The notes under the pieces are model-generated. The model ran no database searches. It was given only the letters and a program-made list of their open reading frames with translations, and was not told where the DNA came from. Of a DNA stretch of 7,359 nucleotides, positions 1 to 4,620 are shown in pieces. Source of the DNA: Alphaproteobacteria bacterium (GTDB taxonomy: Bacteria > Pseudomonadota > Alphaproteobacteria > Zavarziniales > Zavarziniaceae). Position numbers and translations under genes: made by a program. Each line of letters begins with the position of its first letter. Position 1 is the stretch's first letter. The stretch spans positions 1 to 7,359 of the forward strand of contig JAJFJE010000272.1 in NCBI GenBank assembly GCA_021774355.1, written 5' to 3'.

Positions 1-493
1 GTGCCAGCCGGCCGGCGACCGCGGCCACCTGGGCGGGGCGAACGGGGCCGTCATAGGGACAGGCGACGGCACAGGACAGATAGCCCCGGACGGTGGCGCC
101 GGCGGCTTGGGCGCGGTCGGCCAGGGCGGCGAAGCGCACCAGGCTTTCGGCGACGGTGCACTTGATGTTGCGGCGGTTGAAGCCGTCGGTCGCTGCGGTA
201 AACAGCGCGATGGTGCGGGCACCGGCCGCCAGCGCCGCATCCAGGCCGCTGTCATTGGCCACCAGGACCGGCAGCGCGACGGCGGGGGCAAGGTCGCCCA
301 GGGCGGCCAGAACCGCATCGGTCGCGGCCATCTGGGGCACCCGGCGGGGCGAGACGAAGGCGCCCGCCTCGATGGTGCGAAGCCCGGTGGCCGCAAGCCG
401 GCGTATCAGTTCGACGCGCCGGGCGGGCGGCACGGGCTGCGGCTCGTTCTGCAACCCGTCCCGGGCGCCGACTTCGACGACCTTCACGCCCAT
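1..493 (-). CDS. mvaB: 3-hydroxy-3-methylglutaryl-CoA lyase, N-terminal 164 residues (runs off the window)
   Basis: HMG-CoA lyase cleaves HMG-CoA to acetyl-CoA and acetoacetate, the last step of leucine degradation, in the cytoplasm; it is a divalent-metal TIM-barrel enzyme. The visible part shows the family signature VEVGARDGLQNE at residues 6-17, with the catalytic Arg11-Asp12 pair. It also has EAGAFVSPRRVPQMA (42-56), the FTAATDGFNRRNIKCT stretch (98-113), and RGYLSCAVACPYDGPV (136-151). The later metal-binding HxH and the catalytic Cys loop, known from the family, would lie outside the window. The ATG at 491-493 is chosen because it puts the barrel's first strand right at the N-terminus, as in homologues, and no in-frame start lies just upstream. 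It begins 5 nt after the stop of the DUF3108 gene with only a weak GGCGG upstream, which suggests translational coupling. The reading frame is open to base 1 without frameshift. A related DRE-TIM lyase is the only real alternative, and it is unlikely. Confidence 0.93.
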   Translation of the reverse strand, partial: MGVKVVEVGARDGLQNEPQPVPPARRVELIRRLAATGLRTIEAGAFVSPRRVPQMAATDAVLAALGDLAPAVALPVLVANDSGLDAALAAGARTIALFTAATDGFNRRNIKCTVAESLVRFAALADRAQAAGATVRGYLSCAVACPYDGPVRPAQVAAVAGRLA

Positions 494-498
494 GGCGG

Positions 499-1350
499 TT
501 AGCCGCCGGTGTCGTCGAAGGTCGGGAAGGCCAGGGCCGTGTCCTCGCCCAGGGGGCCGACCCGGCTGGTCTTATGGGCGACCAGTTGGGCCACCATCCA
601 GCCCAGTTCCGTCGACACCATCACCTTGACCGGGATCGGCCGGCTGATGCCGTCCAGATGGGCAAACCACACCGTGGCCGTGCTCGGCCAGGTCTTGGCC
701 GCCGTGGCCTCCCAATAGGGATTATAGCCCTTGATCCGCCGGTAACCGACGGTGCAGCGGGTCGCCGGGCCGGCATAGAAGCTGGGGTCGTCGCTGTGCA
801 AGACGTCGTCCGCCTGCCGGGTCGCCTTGATATCGTAGCGCCGCCGGCCGTCATAGATCGGCAGGGTCAGGTCGCAGGGCTGGCCTTCGCCGGCCATCCG
901 GCTGGCGAACAGCAGCGCGCTCGACGGGTCGATGGTCCCGGCGATCAAGGCGGGCTCGACCGTCGGCCGCCCGTCATCCTCGTCGGCCGGGTCGAGCGTG
1001 ACGACCGGGGTCCCCGACCCGTAACGTATATCGATGGCGCTGCGTCGGCCGACGCGCCCGTCATAGCGGGTCTGGTAGAGTTGCGGGCGGGGGCGGTCGA
1101 GCGGGCCGTCGAGCGTGCCGTCGACCCGCGACGCCAGGCGGGCGCGAAACAGCGTTTCCCACAGGGAGACCGTCTTGACCAGGCTTTCCATGCGATAGCG
1201 GTGGCCGTCGACGGTGGTGCTGGTGTGGAGTTCGACCACCGTCAGGCCGCCGAGAAACAGCCGGTAGGTCAGTTCCACCCGGTCGGCCGCCGCCGCCTGG
1301 GCCGATGCCAGAGCGAATACCAGCCCGAGCACCCATCGATACGCAACCAT
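499..1350 (-). CDS. DUF3108-type exported protein of unknown function
   Basis: This 283-residue protein resembles the DUF3108 family of alphaproteobacterial exported proteins; its function is not known. A signal peptide is clear: MVAYRW, a hydrophobic stretch at about residues 7-20, then AQAAAAD with likely cleavage near residue 22, so it should be periplasmic. The mature part begins with a beta-rich segment (VELTYRLFLGGLTVVELHTS, 25-44) typical of the family's start. Later come TLPIYDGRRRYDIKA (162-176) and a C-terminal segment on ester or glycoside-like features that I cannot assign. Two cysteines (159 and 199) could form a disulfide. A GTG start at 1375-1377 would add nine residues ahead of the signal peptide; I prefer the ATG at 1348-1350 because GGAGG lies 6 nt upstream of it. 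It is first in a probable two-gene operon with HMG-CoA lyase and is divergent from meaB. I recall that in many rhizobia this family sits beside rpmB and cobT; here it is about 3 kb away from them. Confidence 0.85.
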   Translation of the reverse strand: MVAYRWVLGLVFALASAQAAAADRVELTYRLFLGGLTVVELHTSTTVDGHRYRMESLVKTVSLWETLFRARLASRVDGTLDGPLDRPRPQLYQTRYDGRVGRRSAIDIRYGSGTPVVTLDPADEDDGRPTVEPALIAGTIDPSSALLFASRMAGEGQPCDLTLPIYDGRRRYDIKATRQADDVLHSDDPSFYAGPATRCTVGYRRIKGYNPYWEATAAKTWPSTATVWFAHLDGISRPIPVKVMVSTELGWMVAQLVAHKTSRVGPLGEDTALAFPTFDDTGG

Positions 1351-1356
1351 CGTGGC

Positions 1357-1361
1357 CCTCC
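1357..1361 (-). promoter_or_regulatory. Ribosome binding site deciding the start of the DUF3108 gene
   Basis: GGAGG on the minus strand ends 6 nt before the ATG at 1348-1350. It supports that start over the GTG at 1375-1377, which would put extra charged residues before the signal peptide. Confidence 0.75.
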
Positions 1362-1412
1362 GTTGGTCACGACCCACTATGCGACCAAGGTCGGTCCTGA
1401 TAAATCGTTAAT

Positions 1413-2426
1413 ATGATGTCCGACTCGACCGGTGCCCTCGATTCCGCCACAGCCGTCCTGCGCGACGCAATTCTGGGCGGCCAGCGCCGGGCACTGGCCC
1501 GTGCCATCACCCTGGTCGAATCGACCCGGGGCGATCACCGCAAACGCGCGGGGGCCCTGTTGGCGGCTCTGCTGCCGGCCACCGGACGGGCCATCCGGAT
1601 CGGCATTTCCGGTCCCCCGGGAGTTGGCAAATCCACTTTCATCGAGGCCTTTGGCGGCTTTCTGACGGGGCTGGGCCATCAGTTGGCGGTGCTCGCCATC
1701 GATCCCTCCTCGGCCCGTTCCGGCGGCTCGATCCTGGGCGACAAGACCCGCATGGAAGCGCTGGCGCGCAATCCGCGGGCCTATATCCGGCCCAGCCCGT
1801 CGGGCGGCACCCTGGGTGGCGTCGCCCGGCGCACCCGCGAGGCGCTGTTGCTGGTCGAGGCCGCCGGGTTCGACGTCGTGATCATCGAAACCGTCGGCGT
1901 CGGGCAGTCGGAAACGGCGGTCGCCGACATGGTCGACCTGTTCCTGCTGCTCGCCCAGCCGGCCAGCGGCGACGATCTCCAGGGCATCAAGCGCGGCATC
2001 ATGGAACTGGCCGACCTGGTGGTGGTGACCAAGGCCGACGGCGCCCTGGTGCCCGCGGCCAACCGGGCGGCGGCCGATCTGCGCCTTGCCCTGCACCTGA
2101 TGCGGCCCAAGACGCCGGCCTGGCGGCCCCAGGTGCTGACCGCCTCGGCCGTCGCAGGCGCTGGCCTCGACCAGGTCTGGGGCGCCATCCAGGGCTTTCG
2201 CGCGGCCATGGCCGGGGCCGGCGAACTCGACCAGCTGCGCCGGGGTCAGGCCAGCCGGGCGCTGTGGCGCGAGGTCCAGGACGGCCTGGCCGACGCGCTT
2301 CGCCGTCATCCCGGGGTGGCCGCCCTGGCCGCCCAACTGGAGGCCCGGGTGAGCGCCGGCGAGATCACCCCGGGGGTGGCCGCGGAACGGCTGCTCGAAC
2401 GCTTTCTCGGTCCCGGCGGGGCCTGA
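1413..2426 (+). CDS. meaB: Methylmalonyl-CoA mutase-associated GTPase MeaB
   Basis: MeaB (MMAA/ArgK family, SIMIBI-class G3E GTPase) is a cytoplasmic chaperone that gates adenosylcobalamin loading of methylmalonyl-CoA mutase and protects it from inactivation, in propionyl-CoA, branched-chain amino acid or ethylmalonyl-CoA metabolism. At 337 aa it has full family length. Visible motifs are an N-terminal helical part (about 10-58), Walker [10 protein letters not shown] (67-75), [20 protein letters not shown] (95-114), a switch-like [17 protein letters not shown] (128-144), ETVGVGQSE (159-167), and a G4 box TKAD (206-209), where NKxD is canonical. A helical C-terminal dimerisation arm follows from about 270. 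Two tandem ATGs (1413 and 1416) are possible starts; neither has a strong Shine-Dalgarno sequence, and the leader is AT-rich for this genome. No mutase subunit gene lies in the window. The gene is divergent from the DUF3108/HMG-CoA lyase pair and ends one base from the stop of the convergent ene-reductase gene. Confidence 0.95.
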   Translation: MMSDSTGALDSATAVLRDAILGGQRRALARAITLVESTRGDHRKRAGALLAALLPATGRAIRIGISGPPGVGKSTFIEAFGGFLTGLGHQLAVLAIDPSSARSGGSILGDKTRMEALARNPRAYIRPSPSGGTLGGVARRTREALLLVEAAGFDVVIIETVGVGQSETAVADMVDLFLLLAQPASGDDLQGIKRGIMELADLVVVTKADGALVPAANRAAADLRLALHLMRPKTPAWRPQVLTASAVAGAGLDQVWGAIQGFRAAMAGAGELDQLRRGQASRALWREVQDGLADALRRHPGVAALAAQLEARVSAGEITPGVAAERLLERFLGPGGA

Positions 2427-2427
2427 G

Positions 2428-3516
2428 CTATTCGGCGGCCAGCGCCGGATAGTCGGTGTAGCCGGTGGCGCCGCCGCCATAGAGGGTCTGGTCGTTCAGC
2501 GGGTTATAGGGCCCGTCCCGGCGCAGCCGTTCGACCAGGTCGGGATTGGCGATGAACAGCCGGCCAAAGGCGATCAGGTCGGCCCGGCCGTCGCGCAGGG
2601 CGGCATCGGCGAGCGGCCGGTCATAGCCATTATTGGCGATGTAGGCGCCCCGGAAAGCCCGGCGCAGGCCGGCGAAATCGAAGGCTTGCGCAGCCTCGCG
2701 CGGGCCGCGGGTGACCCCCTCGATGACATGCACGAAGGCCAGGTCGAGACCGTCCAACTGCCCGACCAGGGCCTTGAACAGGGGACCGGGCGCGCTGTCG
2801 GCAAGGTCGTTGACGGGACTGACCGGCGACAGGCGGATGCCGGTGCGGTCGGCGCCGATCGCCGCCGCGACCGCCGCCGCGACCTCGACCACCAGGCGGA
2901 TGCGGTGGGCGATGGGGCCGCCATAGGCGTCGCTGCGGTGGTTGGCGCCGTCGCGCAGGAACTGGTCCAGCAGATAGCCGTTGGCGGCGTGAATCTCGAC
3001 GCCGTCAAAGCCCGCGGCGATGGCGTTGCGGGCGGCCGCGACATAGCTGTCGACCAGCCCCGGCAACTCGTCGAGCGCCAGGGCCCGGGGCATCGAGGTC
3101 TCGACGAACTGGCCGCCGACAAAGGTCTTGGCATGGGCGAGAATCGCCGAAGGTGCCACCGGTGGCGCCCCGCCGGGTTGCAGGGCGACGTTGGAGATCC
3201 GCCCGACATGCCACAGTTGCAGCATCATGCGGCCGCCGGCGCCGTGGACCGCATCGGTCACCTTGCGCCAGCCGGCGACCTGGGCGGCGGAATAGATCCC
3301 CGGGGTATCCTGATAGCCCTGGCCCTCCGGGCTGATCTGGGTGGCCTCGGCAATCACCAGGCCGGCTGCTGCCCGTTGCCGGTAATAGTCCGCGGCAAGC
3401 GGCGCGGGCACCATGCCGGGGCCGGCCCGATTGCGCGTCAGGGGCGCCATCACGATGCGGTTGGGCAAGGCCAGCGGCCCCAGGGTGAAGGGCGAAAACA
3501 GCGGCTCTTGGGGCAT
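2428..3516 (-). CDS. Old Yellow Enzyme family FMN-dependent alkene reductase (NemA-like)
   Basis: This is a flavin (FMN) TIM-barrel enzyme that uses NAD(P)H to reduce activated C=C bonds of enones, maleimides or nitro-compounds. The physiological substrate is unknown; family members (NemA, XenB, PETN reductase, morphinone reductase) act in detoxification of reactive electrophiles. At 362 aa it has the normal length for the classical OYE class. Visible motifs are LFSPFTLGPLALPNRIVMAP (6-25), with Thr27 in the flavin-tuning position typical of classical rather than thermophilic-like OYEs; MLQLWHVGRIS (98-108) with Gln100; and VEIHAANGYLLDQFLRDG (173-190), with the substrate-binding His176/Asn179 pair and proton donor Tyr181. 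After these come the NHRSDAYGG turn (192-200), Arg228, and the phosphate-binding LIAFGRLFIANPDL (314-327). The ATG at 3514-3516 is used because it has GGAGAGAG upstream and gives the usual N-terminus; the longer open frame upstream is not family-like. It is convergent with meaB and 100 bp downstream of a small lipoprotein gene on the same strand. Confidence 0.94.
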   Translation of the reverse strand: MPQEPLFSPFTLGPLALPNRIVMAPLTRNRAGPGMVPAPLAADYYRQRAAAGLVIAEATQISPEGQGYQDTPGIYSAAQVAGWRKVTDAVHGAGGRMMLQLWHVGRISNVALQPGGAPPVAPSAILAHAKTFVGGQFVETSMPRALALDELPGLVDSYVAAARNAIAAGFDGVEIHAANGYLLDQFLRDGANHRSDAYGGPIAHRIRLVVEVAAAVAAAIGADRTGIRLSPVSPVNDLADSAPGPLFKALVGQLDGLDLAFVHVIEGVTRGPREAAQAFDFAGLRRAFRGAYIANNGYDRPLADAALRDGRADLIAFGRLFIANPDLVERLRRDGPYNPLNDQTLYGGGATGYTDYPALAAE

Positions 3517-3523
3517 CGTGCAA

Positions 3524-3531
3524 CTCTCTCC
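3524..3531 (-). promoter_or_regulatory. Ribosome binding site deciding the start of the alkene reductase gene
   Basis: GGAGAGAG on the minus strand lies 7 nt before the ATG at 3514-3516. It fixes the start at the family-like MPQEPLF N-terminus rather than at any start in the open frame that continues upstream to about 3756. Confidence 0.75.
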
Positions 3532-3616
3532 GGTGTGAGGCCGGCCAAGCCTATGACGACGCCCCGCTGTTCCGCTCCCGCAATAACCGCATGGGGCGTT
3601 GCACGGCCAAATCGGG

Positions 3617-3835
3617 CTATTTGCCGCCGACGGCGTCGTCGATGGTCTCGCCGGCCCGCTCGGCCGGGCCTTTGTCATTGACCAGATCGTCGATTTTTTC
3701 GCCCGCCCGCTCGGCCGGACCCTGCTCGTCGCAGGCGGCAAGGCCGAGGCCGCCAATCAGCAGGGTGGCCAGGAACAAGGCGCGGCCGGCGGCACGGGCG
3801 CGCGGGGCACGGGGGCGCGGGGCAAGCTCGGGCAT
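3617..3835 (-). CDS. Small predicted lipoprotein with a tandem 17-residue repeat
   Basis: A 72-residue protein with an unusually long arginine-rich n-region (residues 4-18), a hydrophobic core (19-33) and the lipobox LAAC ending at Cys35. It is probably processed by signal peptidase II and anchored in a membrane by Cys35, leaving a mature part of only 38 residues. That mature part is DEQ followed by two consecutive 17-residue units, each beginning GPAERAGE and continuing with KIDD or TIDD (39-55 and 56-72). The repeats are charged and probably helical. I do not recognise a named family; it is loosely reminiscent of entericidin-type small stress lipoproteins in size and in the AGEKIDDA-like pattern, but no homology is claimed. 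AAAAGGAC upstream of the ATG at 3833-3835 serves as the ribosome binding site. A GGAAC-type promoter candidate lies upstream, so stress control is plausible. The alkene reductase gene follows 100 bp downstream on the same strand. Confidence 0.75.
   Translation of the reverse strand: MPELAPRPRAPRARAAGRALFLATLLIGGLGLAACDEQGPAERAGEKIDDLVNDKGPAERAGETIDDAVGGK
3620..3721 (-). repeat. Two adjacent 51-bp coding repeats inside the small lipoprotein gene
   Basis: Two in-frame units of 51 bp (3671-3721 and 3620-3670) encode the GPAERAGE..IDD units. They are similar but not identical at DNA level: both keep a GGTCCGGCCGAGCGGGCGGG-like core with small differences. This suggests an older internal duplication kept by selection on the protein rather than a recent slippage event. 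Confidence 0.8.
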
Positions 3836-3868
3836 GACGGTGTCCTTTTCGGTTGATGGTCCAGGGTC

Positions 3869-3894
3869 AACCCCACGCCGCGCCGAAAAGTTCC
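3869..3894 (-). promoter_or_regulatory. Candidate EcfG-type stress promoter for the small lipoprotein gene
   Basis: On the minus strand GGAAC (3890-3894) is followed by 17 nt and then GGTT (3869-3872), that is GGAAC-N19-TT. Published alphaproteobacterial general stress response promoters are GGAAC-N16/17-CGTT (EcfG/SigT) or GGAAC-N18/19-TT (RpoE2). The -35 is perfect; the -10 has G where C is usual. A start site near 3862 would leave a leader of about 27 nt ahead of the ATG at 3835, with the ribosome binding site inside it. No sigma or anti-sigma gene is visible in the window. Confidence 0.5.
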
Positions 3895-3912
3895 GCCCCC
3901 AGGGGTGGGAAC
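3890..3912. promoter_or_regulatory. Imperfect 23-bp palindrome between two divergent promoter candidates
   Basis: GTTCC at 3890-3894 and GGAAC at 3908-3912 form the ends of an inverted repeat in which 9 of 11 base pairs match around a central A (3902 area). The arms are the two -35 elements themselves, joined by a C-run and G-run. It may simply be two back-to-back promoters, or additionally an operator or hairpin. Confidence 0.4.
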
Positions 3913-3933
3913 GATCGGCGCCGCCGAGCGGTT
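3908..3933 (+). promoter_or_regulatory. Candidate EcfG-type stress promoter for the 63-residue protein
   Basis: GGAAC (3908-3912), 17 nt, then GGTT (3930-3933): the same GGAAC-N19-TT layout as the element on the opposite strand. The inferred start site near 3940 leaves a leader of about 40 nt before the ATG at 3982. The identical spacing on both strands, each facing a small gene, is the main reason to take the pair seriously; one -10 base deviates from the usual CGTT. Confidence 0.5.
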
Positions 3934-3981
3934 GGTACGGTATCGCCCGACCCCGCGGGCGCGCATCGAAAGGCGCCGATC

Positions 3982-4173
3982 ATGTCCGACGACAAGACCA
4001 ACCGGGGCGAAGGCGATCGTCAGGCCGATCGTGCTTATCGCCGCGATGCTGCAAAGTTCATCGCCGGCCATGATGTCGAAAAGCGCAGCGAGCAGGCCGG
4101 GATGGTGCTGGCCCGGGATCCGGAAAGCTTCAAGGCGGCGGAAGCCAAGGGCAGGGCCAAGGCCCAACGCTGA
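3982..4173 (+). CDS. Small charged conserved-looking protein of unknown function
   Basis: A 63-residue, strongly charged, soluble protein without signal peptide or membrane segment. It begins MSDDKTNRGEGDRQADRAYR, continues with a probable helix through DAAKFIAGHDVEKRSEQAG (residues 22-40), and ends in a lysine- and alanine-rich KAAEAKGRAKAQR tail. The GEGDRQADRAYRRDAAKFI pattern resembles small hypothetical proteins I recall from many proteobacteria, but I know no function. The open frame extends upstream to 3853, but that part is proline- and arginine-rich and would overlap the promoter region; the ATG at 3982-3984, with GAAAGG about 8 nt upstream, gives the natural start. It is divergent from the small lipoprotein and faces a GGAAC-type promoter candidate, so a role in stress adaptation is a reasonable guess. 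rpmB follows 142 bp downstream on the same strand with its own promoter. Confidence 0.75.
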   Translation: MSDDKTNRGEGDRQADRAYRRDAAKFIAGHDVEKRSEQAGMVLARDPESFKAAEAKGRAKAQR

Positions 4174-4191
4174 CGGCGCTGCCGCAAAGCC

Positions 4192-4221
4192 TTGACGGCG
4201 CGGCCCTTGCTGGTCTAGAAG
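4192..4221 (+). promoter_or_regulatory. Candidate sigma-70 type promoter of rpmB
   Basis: TTGACG (4192-4197) followed after 18 nt by TAGAAG (4216-4221), or read the Caulobacter way TTGACGG then CTAGAA (4215-4220). The -35 is close to perfect for alphaproteobacterial housekeeping promoters; the -10 is weaker. A start near 4228 would give rpmB a leader of roughly 88 nt. Confidence 0.55.
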
Positions 4222-4274
4222 ACGCGACTTCCGCAGGGGCGCAGGTGCCCCGGCGGCCGACTTCTATAGGCATT

Positions 4275-4306
4275 GGTCCTTGGCCGTCAGGGGGGGACCG
4301 TCAAGG
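4275..4306 (+). promoter_or_regulatory. Alternative hairpins in the rpmB leader
   Basis: GGTCC (4275-4279) can pair with GGACC (4295-4299). CCTTG (4278-4282) can instead pair with CAAGG (4302-4306), which contains part of the AAGGGAG ribosome binding site of rpmB. The two pairings share 4278-4279 and so exclude one another. CCGTCA also occurs twice, at 4284-4289 and 4298-4303. Stems are short, so this is only a candidate control element for L28 synthesis. Confidence 0.3.
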
Positions 4307-4309
4307 GAG
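4303..4309 (+). promoter_or_regulatory. rpmB: Ribosome binding site of rpmB
   Basis: AAGGGAG, 6 nt before the ATG at 4316. It decides in favour of this start over an in-frame ATG at 4280-4282, and it overlaps one arm of a possible leader hairpin. Confidence 0.8.
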
Positions 4310-4315
4310 AGTGTC

Positions 4316-4612
4316 ATGGCACGGCGCTGTGAACTGACCGGCAAGGGCGTTCTCGTCGGCAACAACGTAAGCCACGCGAACAACAAGACCAGGACCCGCT
4401 TTCTGCCCAATCTGGTCAATGTCTCGCTGATCTCGGATGCGCTGAACCAGTCGGTGCGGCTGCGCATCACGGCCCACGCCCTGCGCTCGGTCGAGCATAA
4501 TGGCGGCCTGGACGCATTCCTGCGCAAGGCCCGCGATACCGAATTGTCGCTCAAGGCACGGCGCCTCAAGAAGCTGATCGCCAAGCGCAGCGAAACCGCG
4601 GTTGCCGCCTGA
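4316..4612 (+). CDS. rpmB: 50S ribosomal protein L28
   Basis: L28 is a small component of the large ribosomal subunit near the E site, involved in late assembly. The 98-residue product begins [33 protein letters not shown], which matches the family's conserved N-terminus (CxxTGK, GNNxSHxxNKT, RRxFxPNL pattern), and continues with [21 protein letters not shown]. Its length is that of alphaproteobacterial L28, which carries a C-terminal extension; it has one cysteine only (Cys5), so it is the zinc-free form. The ATG at 4316-4318 follows AAGGGAG by 6 nt. The open frame 12 codons further upstream is not family-like. rpmG is not adjacent. The gene is single, with its own promoter, and converges on the phytase-like gene with 3 nt between the stop codons. 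I recall rpmB next to the phytase-like/cobT cluster in other alphaproteobacteria. Confidence 0.97.
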   Translation: MARRCELTGKGVLVGNNVSHANNKTRTRFLPNLVNVSLISDALNQSVRLRITAHALRSVEHNGGLDAFLRKARDTELSLKARRLKKLIAKRSETAVAA

Positions 4613-4620
4613 CGGTCAGG
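4608..4620. repeat. Perfect 13-bp palindrome containing both convergent stop codons
   Basis: CCTGAC G GTCAGG spans 4608-4620. The TGA stop of rpmB (4610-4612) and the TGA stop of the phytase-like gene on the other strand (4616-4618) are its mirror-image parts. The stem is short and no T-tract follows on either strand, so it is not a classical terminator, though it could weakly pause RNA polymerase from both sides. Confidence 0.5.

Noticed and set aside
574..1416. Long plus-strand open frame opposite the DUF3108 gene
   Set aside because: Glycine/arginine/aspartate-rich antisense frame caused by high GC codon bias; no family motifs, and the minus-strand frame has a signal peptide and a ribosome binding site.
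1377..2480. Long minus-strand open frame opposite meaB
   Set aside because: The plus strand encodes complete MeaB with Walker A and other GTPase motifs; the antisense frame is compositionally biased.
3540..3573. GGAAC on the minus strand (3569-3573) as a stress promoter for the ene-reductase
   Set aside because: At 16-19 nt spacing no CGTT or GTT -10 is present (the bases read about GGCTT), so only half of the promoter is there.
2686..3681. Plus-strand open frame opposite the ene-reductase
   Set aside because: Antisense to a complete OYE with catalytic His/Asn/Tyr; no recognisable domain.
3517..3756. N-terminal extension of the alkene reductase frame
   Set aside because: The extension is proline/serine/arginine-rich and overlaps the lipoprotein gene in another frame; the ATG at 3516 has a good ribosome binding site and gives family length.
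4154..4165. GGGCCAAGGCCC palindrome at the end of the 63-residue gene as a terminator
   Set aside because: The loop would be only two bases, it lies inside coding sequence, and no T-tract follows.
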